A stretch of 64,000 nt of DNA. Origin: Channallabes apus (lineage: Eukaryota; Chordata; Actinopteri; Siluriformes; Clariidae). Shown piece by piece: positions 40,887 through 51,430 of the stretch (position 1 is the first letter of the stretch; each line of letters begins with the position of its first letter). Below the pieces are notes generated by a model. The model searched no databases. It was given only the letters and a program-made list of their open reading frames with translations, and was not told the DNA's origin. Made by a program: the position numbers and the translations under genes. The DNA lies in NCBI GenBank assembly GCA_030522415.1, contig CM060121.1:19700642-19764641 (forward strand). Reading direction: 5' to 3'.

Positions 40887-43800
40887 TACTGTACCATGAC
40901 CACTCACCACCAGACCTGTCACATGACTTGCTACCGCACTCTCATTAGATGACTTCAAATCACATACACTTGTTCTCACTCACTGACTGACTATAAACCG
41001 CAAAGTTTGGTTCATTGCCAAGTATCACTTCTAGCTAATGACTAGTGCCATTGCCAAACCTTTACTATTATGGGCATGATCATTTTTTTGAAGAATGTAT
41101 ATATACTGTACATTTTGCCTGTCAGAATTAATTGAAGATCTAATTAAGTTTCATAAAATGTAGATTTAAAAGGAAAAGCAACTATATGCTAAATTTTTTT
41201 TATTACTTTCAAATACAGTTAACAGTCAGGATAATGGAAACACTGGTCTTATTGAGAATATCTGTTTACTCTCATTTACTGTATACACTAACTAATATGT
41301 AAAGTCCCTTATCGGCTTTTGCTTATTACCATTTACAGGGGAGAATGAATCTAGTTTTTGCACATATTCCCTCATTCTCAAGAGCACTGTGAAAAAAGCT
41401 TGGTTACTTTCCCTAATTAATACATTTATTTAACACAACTTTATTTTTTACTTATAATAATAACTTCACTGAAGAGAAACATACTGTACTATTATGTACC
41501 ATGCTACACAATATGACGCGCTGAACAATTTTACATAAGACAATATTTGTGACTTTGGAGGCAATACACAAATAAAAAGCTAAATGAACTATATGGAAAA
41601 AAACAAACAAAATTTTGTTTTTAGATGAACATTAAATATGAGTTAAATATGCGTTTATTTTTTTTGTGTCTTTGTTCCTATCGAAATATTGTTAAATTAC
41701 TGGAAAATATAATGGAAATTATGATGCTGTGATTTTGCATTCTATCAAATGGTAATCAGAATTTTTTTTTGTAATTGATTAAAAATGTAACACATTTCAA
41801 AGCTTAAATTTTCAAGCACTACAGCAACACTGTTTTTTGTGAAGTTGATTGAATAGATCTATTATAAAAGAAAGTGACCATTTTTAATCATGCTTTGAAG
41901 CAGTTAGAGTCAAAGGTTCAAAAGTATACAGCTTATTAAACCATAAAACTATATCAAAGCATGAACCATAAGAAAAAGCTTGGAAACCTAGGCATGAAAC
42001 ACACAACTACAGTACTCCACATGTGACAAAACAACAAAACCTTGACAATGAAATGCAAAATGCAATGCAATCTTGATATAAATGCAGAAATATCAATTAG
42101 GAAGACATAAGACATGTGCAAGTAATCAGTTAGGCATGTGCTGAGGTTATGCGACTTGCAGGGCTGATGGGACTCCTGGTGGCTGTTTTTTAATGGCTGA
42201 ATCCAGCTCTGATGTGACACTTGCATTTTTTTTTTATATTTAAGGCTAGTGTTGCTTTGCTCTCTATTAAGTTATGATGTCACCACAAGAGAGAGAATGC
42301 AAGAAATAATGAGGTATAGAATTTTCTCAAAATTTTTTATCTGTAATTCCAGATGTAGATTGGTCAAGCTACTGGAACATCCATTAGAGGAGCAAAGATG
42401 TTTCCGGCTATTCATTTTATGTCTAACAACAAACCAAGAAGTTCCTGCTGCTTTGTCATGCAGCTTCCTTGCTCCTAATTAATTCTATGTGAAGATAATT
42501 AAAAAGCTATTTACCAGTAGCGCACGAGTGCTAATAGAATTGTAGTTGATTTAACAGCACTGTCTTTTATTTGTGTACTTAATGAATGTGTTTCTTGTGT
42601 ATTAATTACTTCATAAATCCTCCATTTGGATATTTCACTAAGCTAACCAAAACAGCTGAAAGCTACTGTAAAGATGAAATTGAGCACACAGTTCTGCAAC
42701 TCTAAAAATAAAATATGGTGAATGTAAGATATCCCTCGTTGTTCTTCTTACTTTTAGTTTTGAAATCAACAAACAAAAACACAGAGGACTAAAATGGTCT
42801 TAAATTAGTGTCTCTTTGGCCATAAACCCTTCAGATTTGGAGAGTTGTGAATAGCACTGTAACATTTTTCCTTTTCAAACCTATCATCTTTGCAGAAACC
42901 AGCAGAGCCCTCTAAGTAACTGCTTCTTAAATAGAACAAATTCATATACAGCACTTGGCAGATTTTAAATGACTGGAATGTTGTGCAGACGGTGGCAACA
43001 GGAATTCAAAAACATTTGGTCTTTCCTACAACTAGAACTACAGGTTGAGGAAATGTACAAAAGTTCAAGGTTGTTCTTAACTATTCTAGGCACTTTGCTC
43101 TTGACTTAAGGGCTACTGGCAGGGGATGTGTCTGAAAGCTTAACACGAGGTCTCAGTGGGTCCGCTCACTCTTTCCTCCAAATGGCAACGTCTCACCGAG
43201 TTCTGTGCTTGAAGGCTGCATAATGCTCAGTGATTATGGGGAAAATGCACCAAGTCCAAGGAACCTGCTGGTAATCCTGTCTGAATGGAATAATAGCTCA
43301 CAAATAAAGCCATTACTGGCATGATTGTAGAAGGTAGGTCATACCATTATAACACATCACGCTGTAACATTTTAAAGGTAAAAATCCAGAAGCAGTTGTT
43401 TCTATTGTTACTAGGAAGTAAAAGAAAGAGGAAAGAGGAAGGCAGTGGGAGAGTTAGCGATAGAAAGAGCAAGCACCCTTTACCCCTTATGCACCCCCCC
43501 CCCTACTCTCACACCAGTTCAGCTGTGCCTTGAAGCGTAGCTGGTCACAGCACAGACAATGGCTAAATGTTGTGCTGAATTGAAGCACAGAGCCTCTTCT
43601 GTTTGAACTCCTGCTGGAGTCAAGGTACGCATGGTTGAGAAAAAGCGTACCTTGTGGGATCAGATTGCTGTAGCCACAACCTACTGATACATGACCTGAT
43701 AATCAAAATCCCACCTACATCCTGCCACTATGGGCTGAAAGGAAGAGGGTAGTGAGGAGAGATAATGATATATTTTTCTTCAGATATATAAAGCATTTTG

Positions 43801-43974
43801 CTAATGAACAGGTTAACCCATCTTTTTACTCCCTAATTACTGTGAGATGCCTTGTGTTTCCTTGAAGCACATATTTACCTATTGTCTTTTGTTAGCAAAA
43901 GTATAATTTGTTCAAATAAAGACATTCATTTGCTTTTAGCAATAGCAATATATTTTATAAAGTTTCAGTTTGAT
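40887..43974 (-). other. fam20c intron, mostly unique
   Basis: No transposons recognised. A poly-C run lies near 43494-43503. Bases about 43540-43740 and 42245-42530 are higher-complexity blocks that could be conserved non-coding sequence. Confidence 0.4.
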
Positions 43975-44415
43975 AGCAACACCTGCACCTTGGATTATCC
44001 AATCATGTGAAACTAATTCAGTGCCTATAATTAGACAGATTCAGATTAGGAGCATCAGTTAATGTTAAAATAAATGTGATCACAGTGACTTTGACTACAG
44101 TACATCAGACAGGCAGGTGTACAAGTACAGTAAGTAATCACTATATCCTTGGATTTCAATACACAACAACAATAGAAAGACATTCTGAGGATAGAAACAC
44201 CTTGCTAATGAAAGAGTTCAGAGAAGAATGGACAGACTAGTTCAAGCCAAGCAGAATTGTTCTCTACTAAAAATAATCACTCCTCATTACCTGGTGAGCA
44301 GAAAGACATCTAAGAATGGCATATCAAAACTTAAGATGGATGGTCAACAACCTCTTAAAAACATAGATTCTATTCTTGTCAGCTGCAGACAAGGATCTGT
44401 GGTGACAGATTTTCA
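43975..44415 (+). mobile_element. Tc1-like relic, family B copy 1
   Basis: Segments AGAGAAGAATGGACAGACTA, GTGAGCAGAAAGACATCTAA and AAACTTAAGATGGATGGTCA match the transposase of a fish Tc1-like family. The same family is present at 48520-49190 (plus) and 49290-49520 (minus). The frame is broken; the 65-codon frame at 44228 is a remnant. Confidence 0.75.
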
Positions 44416-45811
44416 GTGTAAGTAGAGCTTTACTGTCATCTTTAAAAGAAAACCACGAAATGACTGAAGTCACCTGCACAGCACACATATCAACAAAAAC
44501 AAATTAACAAATAGTATATAACTATATTAATTATATTCAAATATATTAAACATATGCATGACTGCATGACAATAAGTGAATAAATAGAATGAGGTAGAAT
44601 GAGATAACATTTGGAACTTGTGCTTCAGCACATTGGGTTTAATTAAAACGTACCTAAAGCAGTTAATTAAAAATGTGTAAAAGTACTCAACACAAGTACT
44701 CAGAAACTGGGTAACTGAAAACACTGGTTGTTAAAACCAACCAATCCCACACAACGCCACAGTTATAATTTTGTGTTTTTCTGATATTAATAAGTACCTT
44801 AGCTGCAATAAGTAATTGCATTTAACAACTATACCTCAATTGTTAAATGTCTACAATGCTTTGAACCATCCATGATCTCCAATTTAAAAAGGTTCAAAGG
44901 TACAAAGCAAACTAATGTTATTTAACGCTATTTGGGATTCAACTCTAGAATCCGGAAGTTAATGAAGCTGAGTAAGTACAAATATTGCCATTATTGTCAA
45001 AACATTGAGAATAATATAGAATAATAACACCTTTGAGGTGAAAGAGTCTCAACTCTTAATTGGAGTATGTAATGGCCAGATGTTCATTAAGTAAAAAAAA
45101 AAATATGTAAGGAATAATTATATTAATAGAAATTAATAATTATAATTTATATAAAAAACAAGCTTAATTACCATATTAAAACAGTACAAATACTTATACA
45201 GTATGTATATATTTATTCACATGCTAGCCTTAAAGCTAAACGTCATATACTGTACACTTGAATGAACCTCAGCTTTAATAAATTCATTTATTTATTTAAC
45301 CATACATGACTCTAAGGTTGAGATATTTAAAATGTCAACACCATGATATTAATTTAATGATTAAACTAAGCTTGGGAGAGGTTTTCATTCAATACTTAAT
45401 CTGAATTTATTCATCCACAGCATCAGGCTGATTAAAAAGCACTGGGGCAGCTTAGTAAAAGAATTGGGAGGAAACAATCAGGGCTAAAAAGAAGAGTCAG
45501 GATAAAAGATTTATGAGTTATTTCAAACTTGCACAGTAAACAAAAGAAAGCAGGAGTTCATCAATGTCTCTTCATTTAACAGTTCTCCCTGGGGATGGGG
45601 ACATAATCATTGATTAATTAAATCAGTTCTGCTCTGTTGACTCATTTTTATTTTATTACTGTCTTTTATTAGGTCATTTAAACATTTGGAACTGTATCTG
45701 CTGTTATTTCTAGAGTGTGCAAGTGTTCTTGTCAGTTATGATGATGAGCTATCAGCACAGGTGCATCACGAATATCTTGACAGTCACTTTCTGATTACAA
45801 CATAAACTGGA
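44416..45811 (-). other. fam20c intron, AT-rich
   Basis: Nothing recognised. Confidence 0.4.
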
Positions 45812-46200
45812 CCATTCATTCATTCATTCATTCATTTTCTATACCGCTTTATCCTTATATACAGGGTCGCGGGGACCTGGAGCCTAGCCCAGGAAACTTA
45901 GGGCACAAGGCGGGGTACACCCTGGACAGGGTGCCAATCCATCGCAGGGCACACACACATACACACACTCATTCACACACTCATTCACACACTACGGGCA
46001 ATTTGGAATGTCAATTAACCTAACCTACATGTCTTTGGACTGTGGGAGGAAACCGGAGTACCCGGAGGAAACCCACCAAGCACGGGGAGAACATGCAAAC
46101 TCCATGCACACAGAGACGGGAATCGAGCCTGGCCGGGGAATCGAACCCAGACCCTGGCGGTGCAAGGCGACAGTGCTAACCACTACACCACCATGCCGCC
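45812..46200 (-). mobile_element. Family A tRNA-derived SINE, full length, well preserved
   Basis: On the minus strand it begins GGCGGCATGGTGGTGTAGTG with an A-box-like head and a B-box-like GGGTTCGATTCCC. The common body follows, and it ends in GGATAAAGCGGTATAGAAAA plus a (TGAA)n tail. It is the best-preserved copy in the window and serves as the local reference for the family. Confidence 0.92.
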
Positions 46201-46398
46201 AACTGGACCATTGTGTGGGGAAATCATTCTTACTTGCTAGCAAGGTAATGCCCAGGTGCTTGCAAGGCTTTATACATACAGTATTTATACATCGCTAGGA
46301 AGGCAATTCCTGCATGATCTTTGAGCCATATTTGCAGGAAACTAGGCTAGGAAAATATTTGAAGGTATTTTAGTGAAATGTACATTAACATTAACATT

Positions 46399-46597
46399 AG
46401 TCCCCTGCACATGAACATTCGACTTATGAACTTTTGAAGATAACGTTAAAGCAACACTGATGAAGCTGAAACTACGAGAAAAATTTAAATACTTGAGAAA
46501 ATGGAGAGAGGTGAAAAGATGGCAGACATTGCTTATTCTTTTAACATGAACCATTCAACCATCGGCAAGATTCTAAAGAACAAGATCAAGGAACATG
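46399..46597 (+). mobile_element. Pogo/Tigger-like transposase fragment
   Basis: Translates to MERGEKMADIAYSFNMNHST then IGKILKNKIKEHV (46501-46599), the CENPB-type helix-turn-helix at the N-terminus of pogo/Tigger transposases. The preceding sequence (CCCCTGCACATGAACATTCG) resembles the 5' end of such elements. It breaks off and joins a Tc1 relic. Confidence 0.72.
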
Positions 46598-46616
46598 TTA
46601 GTTTTATACTGCACAG

Positions 46617-46905
46617 AACCTTAACGCCACCAAACACCTATGGGATTAACTGGAATGCTGATTGTGTCTGACCTCATTAACGCTCTTGTGTCTGAATGAG
46701 CAAAAATCCCCACATCCACACTCCAAAAACTAGTGAAAATCCTTTTCACAAGAATGGAAGTTTCTCAGCAGGAGGAAAGACATGTGGAATTTATTGTACA
46801 TGTTCAACATTCAGTCACTCCTTCTTGGGATATCATGCTAATGAGAATCTTGGACAGATGCACAGAAGGACAGATGGACACCACCCCTATGGTTTAAACC
46901 CAAAG
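46617..46905 (+). mobile_element. Tc1-like transposon 3' relic
   Basis: Contains CACCTATGGGATTAACTGGA (decayed HLWDELE region), GACCTCATTAACGCTCTTGT and CAAGAATGGAAGTTTCTCAG, related to 24905-25060. It lies directly after the pogo fragment. Confidence 0.75.
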
Positions 46906-48519
46906 GCTTAAAAAAAGTAAAAATGTTTCCTAAATTTTTCCATATTAATGTTTTTGTTTCCATTTTTTTGAAGAATGTTTGTGTATCAGGAGCCATTCCG
47001 ACAGTGTACAAAAAAGATGATACAAACAGATGACAGGACCATCTGTAAAATGAAACAAATATTATAAGCAGTTCTGAAAACGATTTTGAAATGTCACAAA
47101 AATATCCAGCATCCTCATGTTAGTCATCCATGCTTCATTTATTCCTGTCACCATATTGCCATCAGCAGTGAGACAGGGTTCTGGTTAAACTCCACTGATT
47201 GCTTGGACAAACGTTTCCTTTTGTTACATACAGTTCAATGGTTTTTGGGATAAAAGAAGCAGACAAGCAAAAGAAAGAGGTAGGAGTGAGCAAAGGTAGT
47301 CATGCTGAGAACAGGAGAGGATTCCAACCAGTGATAGGGCGAAAGCTGTTATCAGAACGTGTTTTGACTGCTTGCCATCTTGCAGAGAGAATCACTGCCA
47401 AGGAATGTGGAGTGAGACGGGGACAAGGGGAAGCATGAAGAACTTTCAGAGGAGCAATCAGATCAACTCAACTAGGTGGGGTACAAAAAATGGTGCCATT
47501 AGCATCCAGGAGAATTAGCATGGTTGGTTTCAGTCTAATCTAGGTAACAGATGTCTTTATTGCATTACACTTGGCTTTACTGCTCTGGAAAGCAACTTAT
47601 CATCTGGCTATTTGGCTCCTCTAAGTTGTCCGAGGTTCTGAGCCAGCCAGTGTAATGTGGATTTACAGACTGTTGACACAACATGAGCAAGCTTAAGTTA
47701 GCAAATGCTAATTAATCCTCCCATTGCAGCACCTAATATTTTATCATAACCTGAATTATTTATCTGTCCTCATATAGCAGCCAAGGGTAAAAAATAAATA
47801 AATCCATAAAAGCTCCAACCATGCTGATGAAATGTAATAAAATTTTATTGCTCTGGCAGCATGTGTTTGGAAGAACGTTGCCATTCCACAGAGAGCTGCC
47901 AGTATAGCCTGATCTAACAAATTGATGCCTGATGCACCCAGACAGTCTATCGTTTGTGTCCTAGTTTCCTGGCAGCGAGGGAGGCTGTGTGTCTCACACA
48001 TGGAGGAAATCGGACCCTGCGCTGCATGATGGTGAAGCCTTTGGCTTGCTGCCATGCCATTGGCCAGCGCCTCCATGATGGCTATCTGATTAAGACAATA
48101 TGGAGGCAAGTGGAACAGGAGAGACAGAATGGGGGTTACAGTGAAAGCATCTGGGATGTGCTGATCTAGGGTCAGATCTTTTTTTTTGCACAGTCACCCG
48201 AATCAATGTTGGCTTTAGAGTCATTGTTGCCCAAAGACAGCCTTCCTGTCTTACAAGGTTACAATAATAGGGTTGCCACTTTCTTAACTCAATGTGGCTC
48301 TGTTTTAGGTTTTGGCATGTGCCTCATAGACATTTAAAAACATATCTGTGTCCTCAAGGGATCCAGACAGATAAGAAATGGAAGAAGAAGAGGAAAGAAC
48401 AGAAGCATGTCAAGACATGACAAGGCCAAAAAAGTTTAATCAAAGACAACATGCAGGTTTATAACCAGAGGACTTTATGTGAATCAAACTGTAGCATGTC
48501 TGTGACGTTGACTTTTTTT
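46906..48519 (-). other. fam20c intron with a conserved-looking block
   Basis: No transposons recognised. Bases about 47825-48170 form a high-complexity, GC-richer block, open in two frames, that looks unlike its flanks. It is discussed as a possible conserved non-coding element. Confidence 0.4.
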
Positions 48520-49190
48520 TTTCTGAAACACCTTGCCGATGAGAGAATGACTAGGGGAGAATGACTAGACTGATCTGAACTGCCCTCTAAATCACCCTTT
48601 ACAACCATAGTGAGCAGTAACGCATTTCAAAAGGTATAACACACTTAGGAGAATGGGCTATACTGTAACAGTAGTGATGGGAAGTTTGGTTTATTTTAGT
48701 GACTTGGTTCTTTAAATCTTGTTTATCAAAATGAACAAATTTTTTTTTTGAGTCACATGACTCTCATAGACGCTATGCAGTGCAGAATTGAACGATTTTT
48801 CTCATTTGTCTTCTAGTCAGAGTTCCTTCTTTTGAATCTATTGCACTGCATAGCATCTATGGGAGTCACGTGACAAAGGAAAGAATGACTCAGACTAGAA
48901 GACTCAAAGGTAACTACTCATTTCTGTTTCCTGTACATAACCTCTGGAGGTTTTGCAATGCTTTGCACATACTGTATGCGCTCAGTAGAAAATGAACGAA
49001 TCACTCTCTGAGACTACTCGTTTTTCTGAGTCAGAAAAAAGCGAATTTGTCATGAAAGACCCATCATTATATAACAGCAGAAGAAGACCACATCAGTTCC
49101 ACTCCTGCCAGCCAAGAACACGTATCTGAGGCGATCATAGACACAAACCTACTTTACTAAAACTGTACATTGCAGTTAAAGACTGCAAAA
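48520..49190 (+). mobile_element. Tc1-like relic, family B copy 2, split by a MITE
   Basis: Left part 48520-48671 (CACCTTGCCGATGAGAGAAT ... GAATGGGCTA) and right part 49070-49190 (GAAGACCACATCAGTTCCAC, CCAGCCAAGAACACG) are consecutive pieces of the same transposase. The MITE at 48672-49069 interrupts them. The reading frame is decayed. Confidence 0.8.
48672..49069. mobile_element. hAT-type MITE with 8-bp target duplication
   Basis: A 398-bp element with ends TAGTGATGGGAAGTTTG and, from the minus strand, TAATGATGGGTCTTTCATG. The flanks are TGTAACAG (48664-48671) and TATAACAG (49070-49077), an 8-bp duplication with one mismatch. Inside, GAGTCACATGACTC...CTATGCAGTGCA (48751-48785) and TGCACTGCATAG...GGGAGTCACGTGAC (48841-48873) form an imperfect internal palindrome. 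Confidence 0.88.
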
Positions 49191-49289
49191 AGTCGAAGTG
49201 ATTTGTTTTCTTATCTTTAACTACTGTACCTCGTTTAGGCAAGTTGGTTTCTTGGTCCTGGCTAAGAAAAGTGCAATCCAATGTGTTCT

Positions 49290-49520
49290 ATCCTCATCAC
49301 GGTTTGATATTTTGTGCATACTGAGATGCTTTTCTGCTCACCATTCTTGTAAAAAGTGAATATTTGATTTACTGTATTTTTCCATCTAGCTCAAATCTGG
49401 AAAGCTGGTGACACTTTTCTGACCATCTCCGATCAACAAGGTGTTTCCAGCCATAGAATTGTTGCTCACTCAGTGTTTTTCTTTTTCTCTGCAGAAATGT
49501 AAAATGTTTGTCATTGTTTG
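49290..49520 (-). mobile_element. Tc1-like relic, family B copy 3, inverted
   Basis: Reading the minus strand gives the same transposase region as copy 2. Plus-strand words CTGAGATGCTTTTCTGCTCA and GATCAACAAGGTGTTTCCAG are complements of the family B sequence. It lies about 100 bp from copy 2 in opposite orientation. Confidence 0.75.
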
Positions 49521-49808
49521 CCAACACGAACATATTTATAATAAATAAATAAATGTACAATTCATTGGCTGTGTTCAGGTGCTTTAAAAGTTCATGAAAT
49601 CTTATAGGCATTACAAGAGACAAATTTTTTTAGGCAATTAGGCCAAAAACATTTTATCACATTATGTTAATTATTTGACTAGCTGGTTTAGACATGGTTG
49701 GACAGAGCGGAGTAAACACTGCATACTTTTAATACAAAGGACATTAGAGCTAGAATGTTGAATAATAATTGTTTTGTTTCTGTCCTCCCTACATGGGGTC
49801 GCTTACAT

Positions 49809-50612
49809 CAGTGGTTCTCAAACTTTCAAGCCAGCGACCCCTAATTGAAGATCGACAAGATCTCGCGACCCCCACTATCAAAAACAAGCAATAAACATAA
49901 CAAGCTGTTCACAGTATTTTGACTATATTTACTAGACATCATTGGCTTACCTTTCAATGGGAAGGGTGTACTTGTTTTTGGCAGCACAAAAGCTTCATTT
50001 GTGGCCTGATGGTGGATACAGCTACCCGCATATCATATTCGACATCATGACGTGAGCTGTATTTATTTTTTTTATATGTAACAGTGGAAAAAGACTGCTC
50101 ACACAAATATGTAGATCCAAATTGAAGCAGTACATTCATTGCTGCACGGGACAACTCGTGTATTTGGTTGCTACCGCAACTTAGTGAATACTGATACTGC
50201 ACTTTATGAATTCTTCCTCATATTTCCGACGTTTCCTACTTTGGACTGACGGGGTCTTGCTCTTTTGCTTGGTCGATGTACATGGTTCCGATGACTCAGG
50301 CAAACAATTTCCTTAACAGTTTTAGATTTGCGAATAACAAATTTATCCATCTCGGCAGTTGCGGTTTTCACGTGCAATTGTGCGCTGTTGCAAAAACTAG
50401 TGAGTCAGTCGCTGCACAGTGATGTCATATCTTTGAGTCGCAAATTTTATTTTTTAACACTCAATTTAAACACTCACACTCAATCAGTAATATCTTTACA
50501 AATCAGAAAATATGTATTTATAGCATTTACTTGTAATACTGAAAAGTATGTATTATAATCACAAATTATTTTTTTAAATCCCTCTCGCGACCCATTGAAA
50601 TTATTGACCCTG
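49809..50612 (-). mobile_element. hAT (Charlie-like) relic with target duplication
   Basis: The left end is CAGTGGTTCTCAAACTTTC. The right end on the minus strand is CAGGGTCAATAATTTCAATG. It is flanked by GCTTACAT (49801-49808) and GCTTACAG (50613-50620), an 8-bp duplication with one mismatch. On the minus strand, 50200-49960 encodes a hAT C-terminal dimerisation region: ELSRAAMNVLLQFGSTYLCE, then QSFSTVTYKKNKYSSRHDVE, then MRVAVSTIRPQM. At 804 bp it lacks most of the transposase. Confidence 0.88.
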
Positions 50613-50805
50613 GCTTACAGTACATCACAATACAGTGTGAGTGACAGTGTGAACACTTATATTTAGATTAGAAAATCAATGCACTTTTGTATATGGTCAT
50701 CTGAAAAGTAACAAGTGTCTACATAAAATTAAAAAATGTCATGAGTAGACTACTGAAATAAAGAAGGATATGCATTAAATTAAATACTGCAATAAACTGT
50801 TTTTA

Positions 50806-50975
50806 GGGCGTTTGTGGCTCAGTGGTAGGTTCTTGCCTGCCATGAGGAAGTCCCAGGGTTGATTCCCACACAACGGTCAAATCCCAGCCACTGATGCTGT
50901 GCCGGTCCCCAGATAAGATGGGAGGATTGCATCAGGATGGGCATCTGGCATATTTGTACTCAAATTATTATAATT
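50806..50975 (+). mobile_element. tRNA-derived SINE, relative of 1880-2109
   Basis: The plus-strand head has TGGCTCAGTGGTAGG (A-box-like) and GGGTTGATTCCC (B-box-like). The core CCAGCCACTGATGCTGTGCC is shared with the 1880-2109 copy. The tail is GGATGGGCATCTGGC. A target duplication was not found. Confidence 0.78.
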
Positions 50976-51070
50976 TTTTTTATAAAATAAAACAATTTAA
51001 GATATTTTGGGGAAATTAATAACTTCAAGGTGGGAATGACCTGGTCATGTAAATCACCCCATCATTAATT

Positions 51071-51430
51071 GTATATTTTCCGTTGTACAATAGCCATTCC
51101 TGACCAAGTAATATGATTGGATGAAAGGCATTCTATGAGTGGTAATAGAGCAAGAGCTTAACAGCACTGGACTTTAACTATATGTATCACTCCATTTCAC
51201 AGGTCAGTATGGTCTGCAATATTGAGGAGAGAGCAGCTGCTTGCCAAAAACCCTGGTCAACACCAAACACAGAAGCACTTTCACTTTTTTTAATATTAGA
51301 CAACACTATGTCTCCTTAATAACCGCTACTAAATCATTCAAAATCTATTCTGAACCATCTATCTATCTACAAAGCAAAATAACTCTTAACACCAGGCTGA
51401 ATCCCAAATCCCTCCCTAACCCCTGAGAGG
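51071..51430 (+). repeat. Uninterrupted sister copy of the 10596-12200 repeat
   Basis: Matches both flanks of the Tc1-like element at 10706-12072 as one continuous stretch. The junction reads TTTAACTATATGTATCACTC around 51175-51192, where the other copy has TTTAACTATA, then the element, then CATGTATCATTC. Confidence 0.72.

Noticed and set aside
45990..46243. Overlapping 72- and 96-codon frames at the 46-kb SINE
   Set aside because: Both are translations of the family A SINE, whose GC-rich body is open in several frames in every copy.
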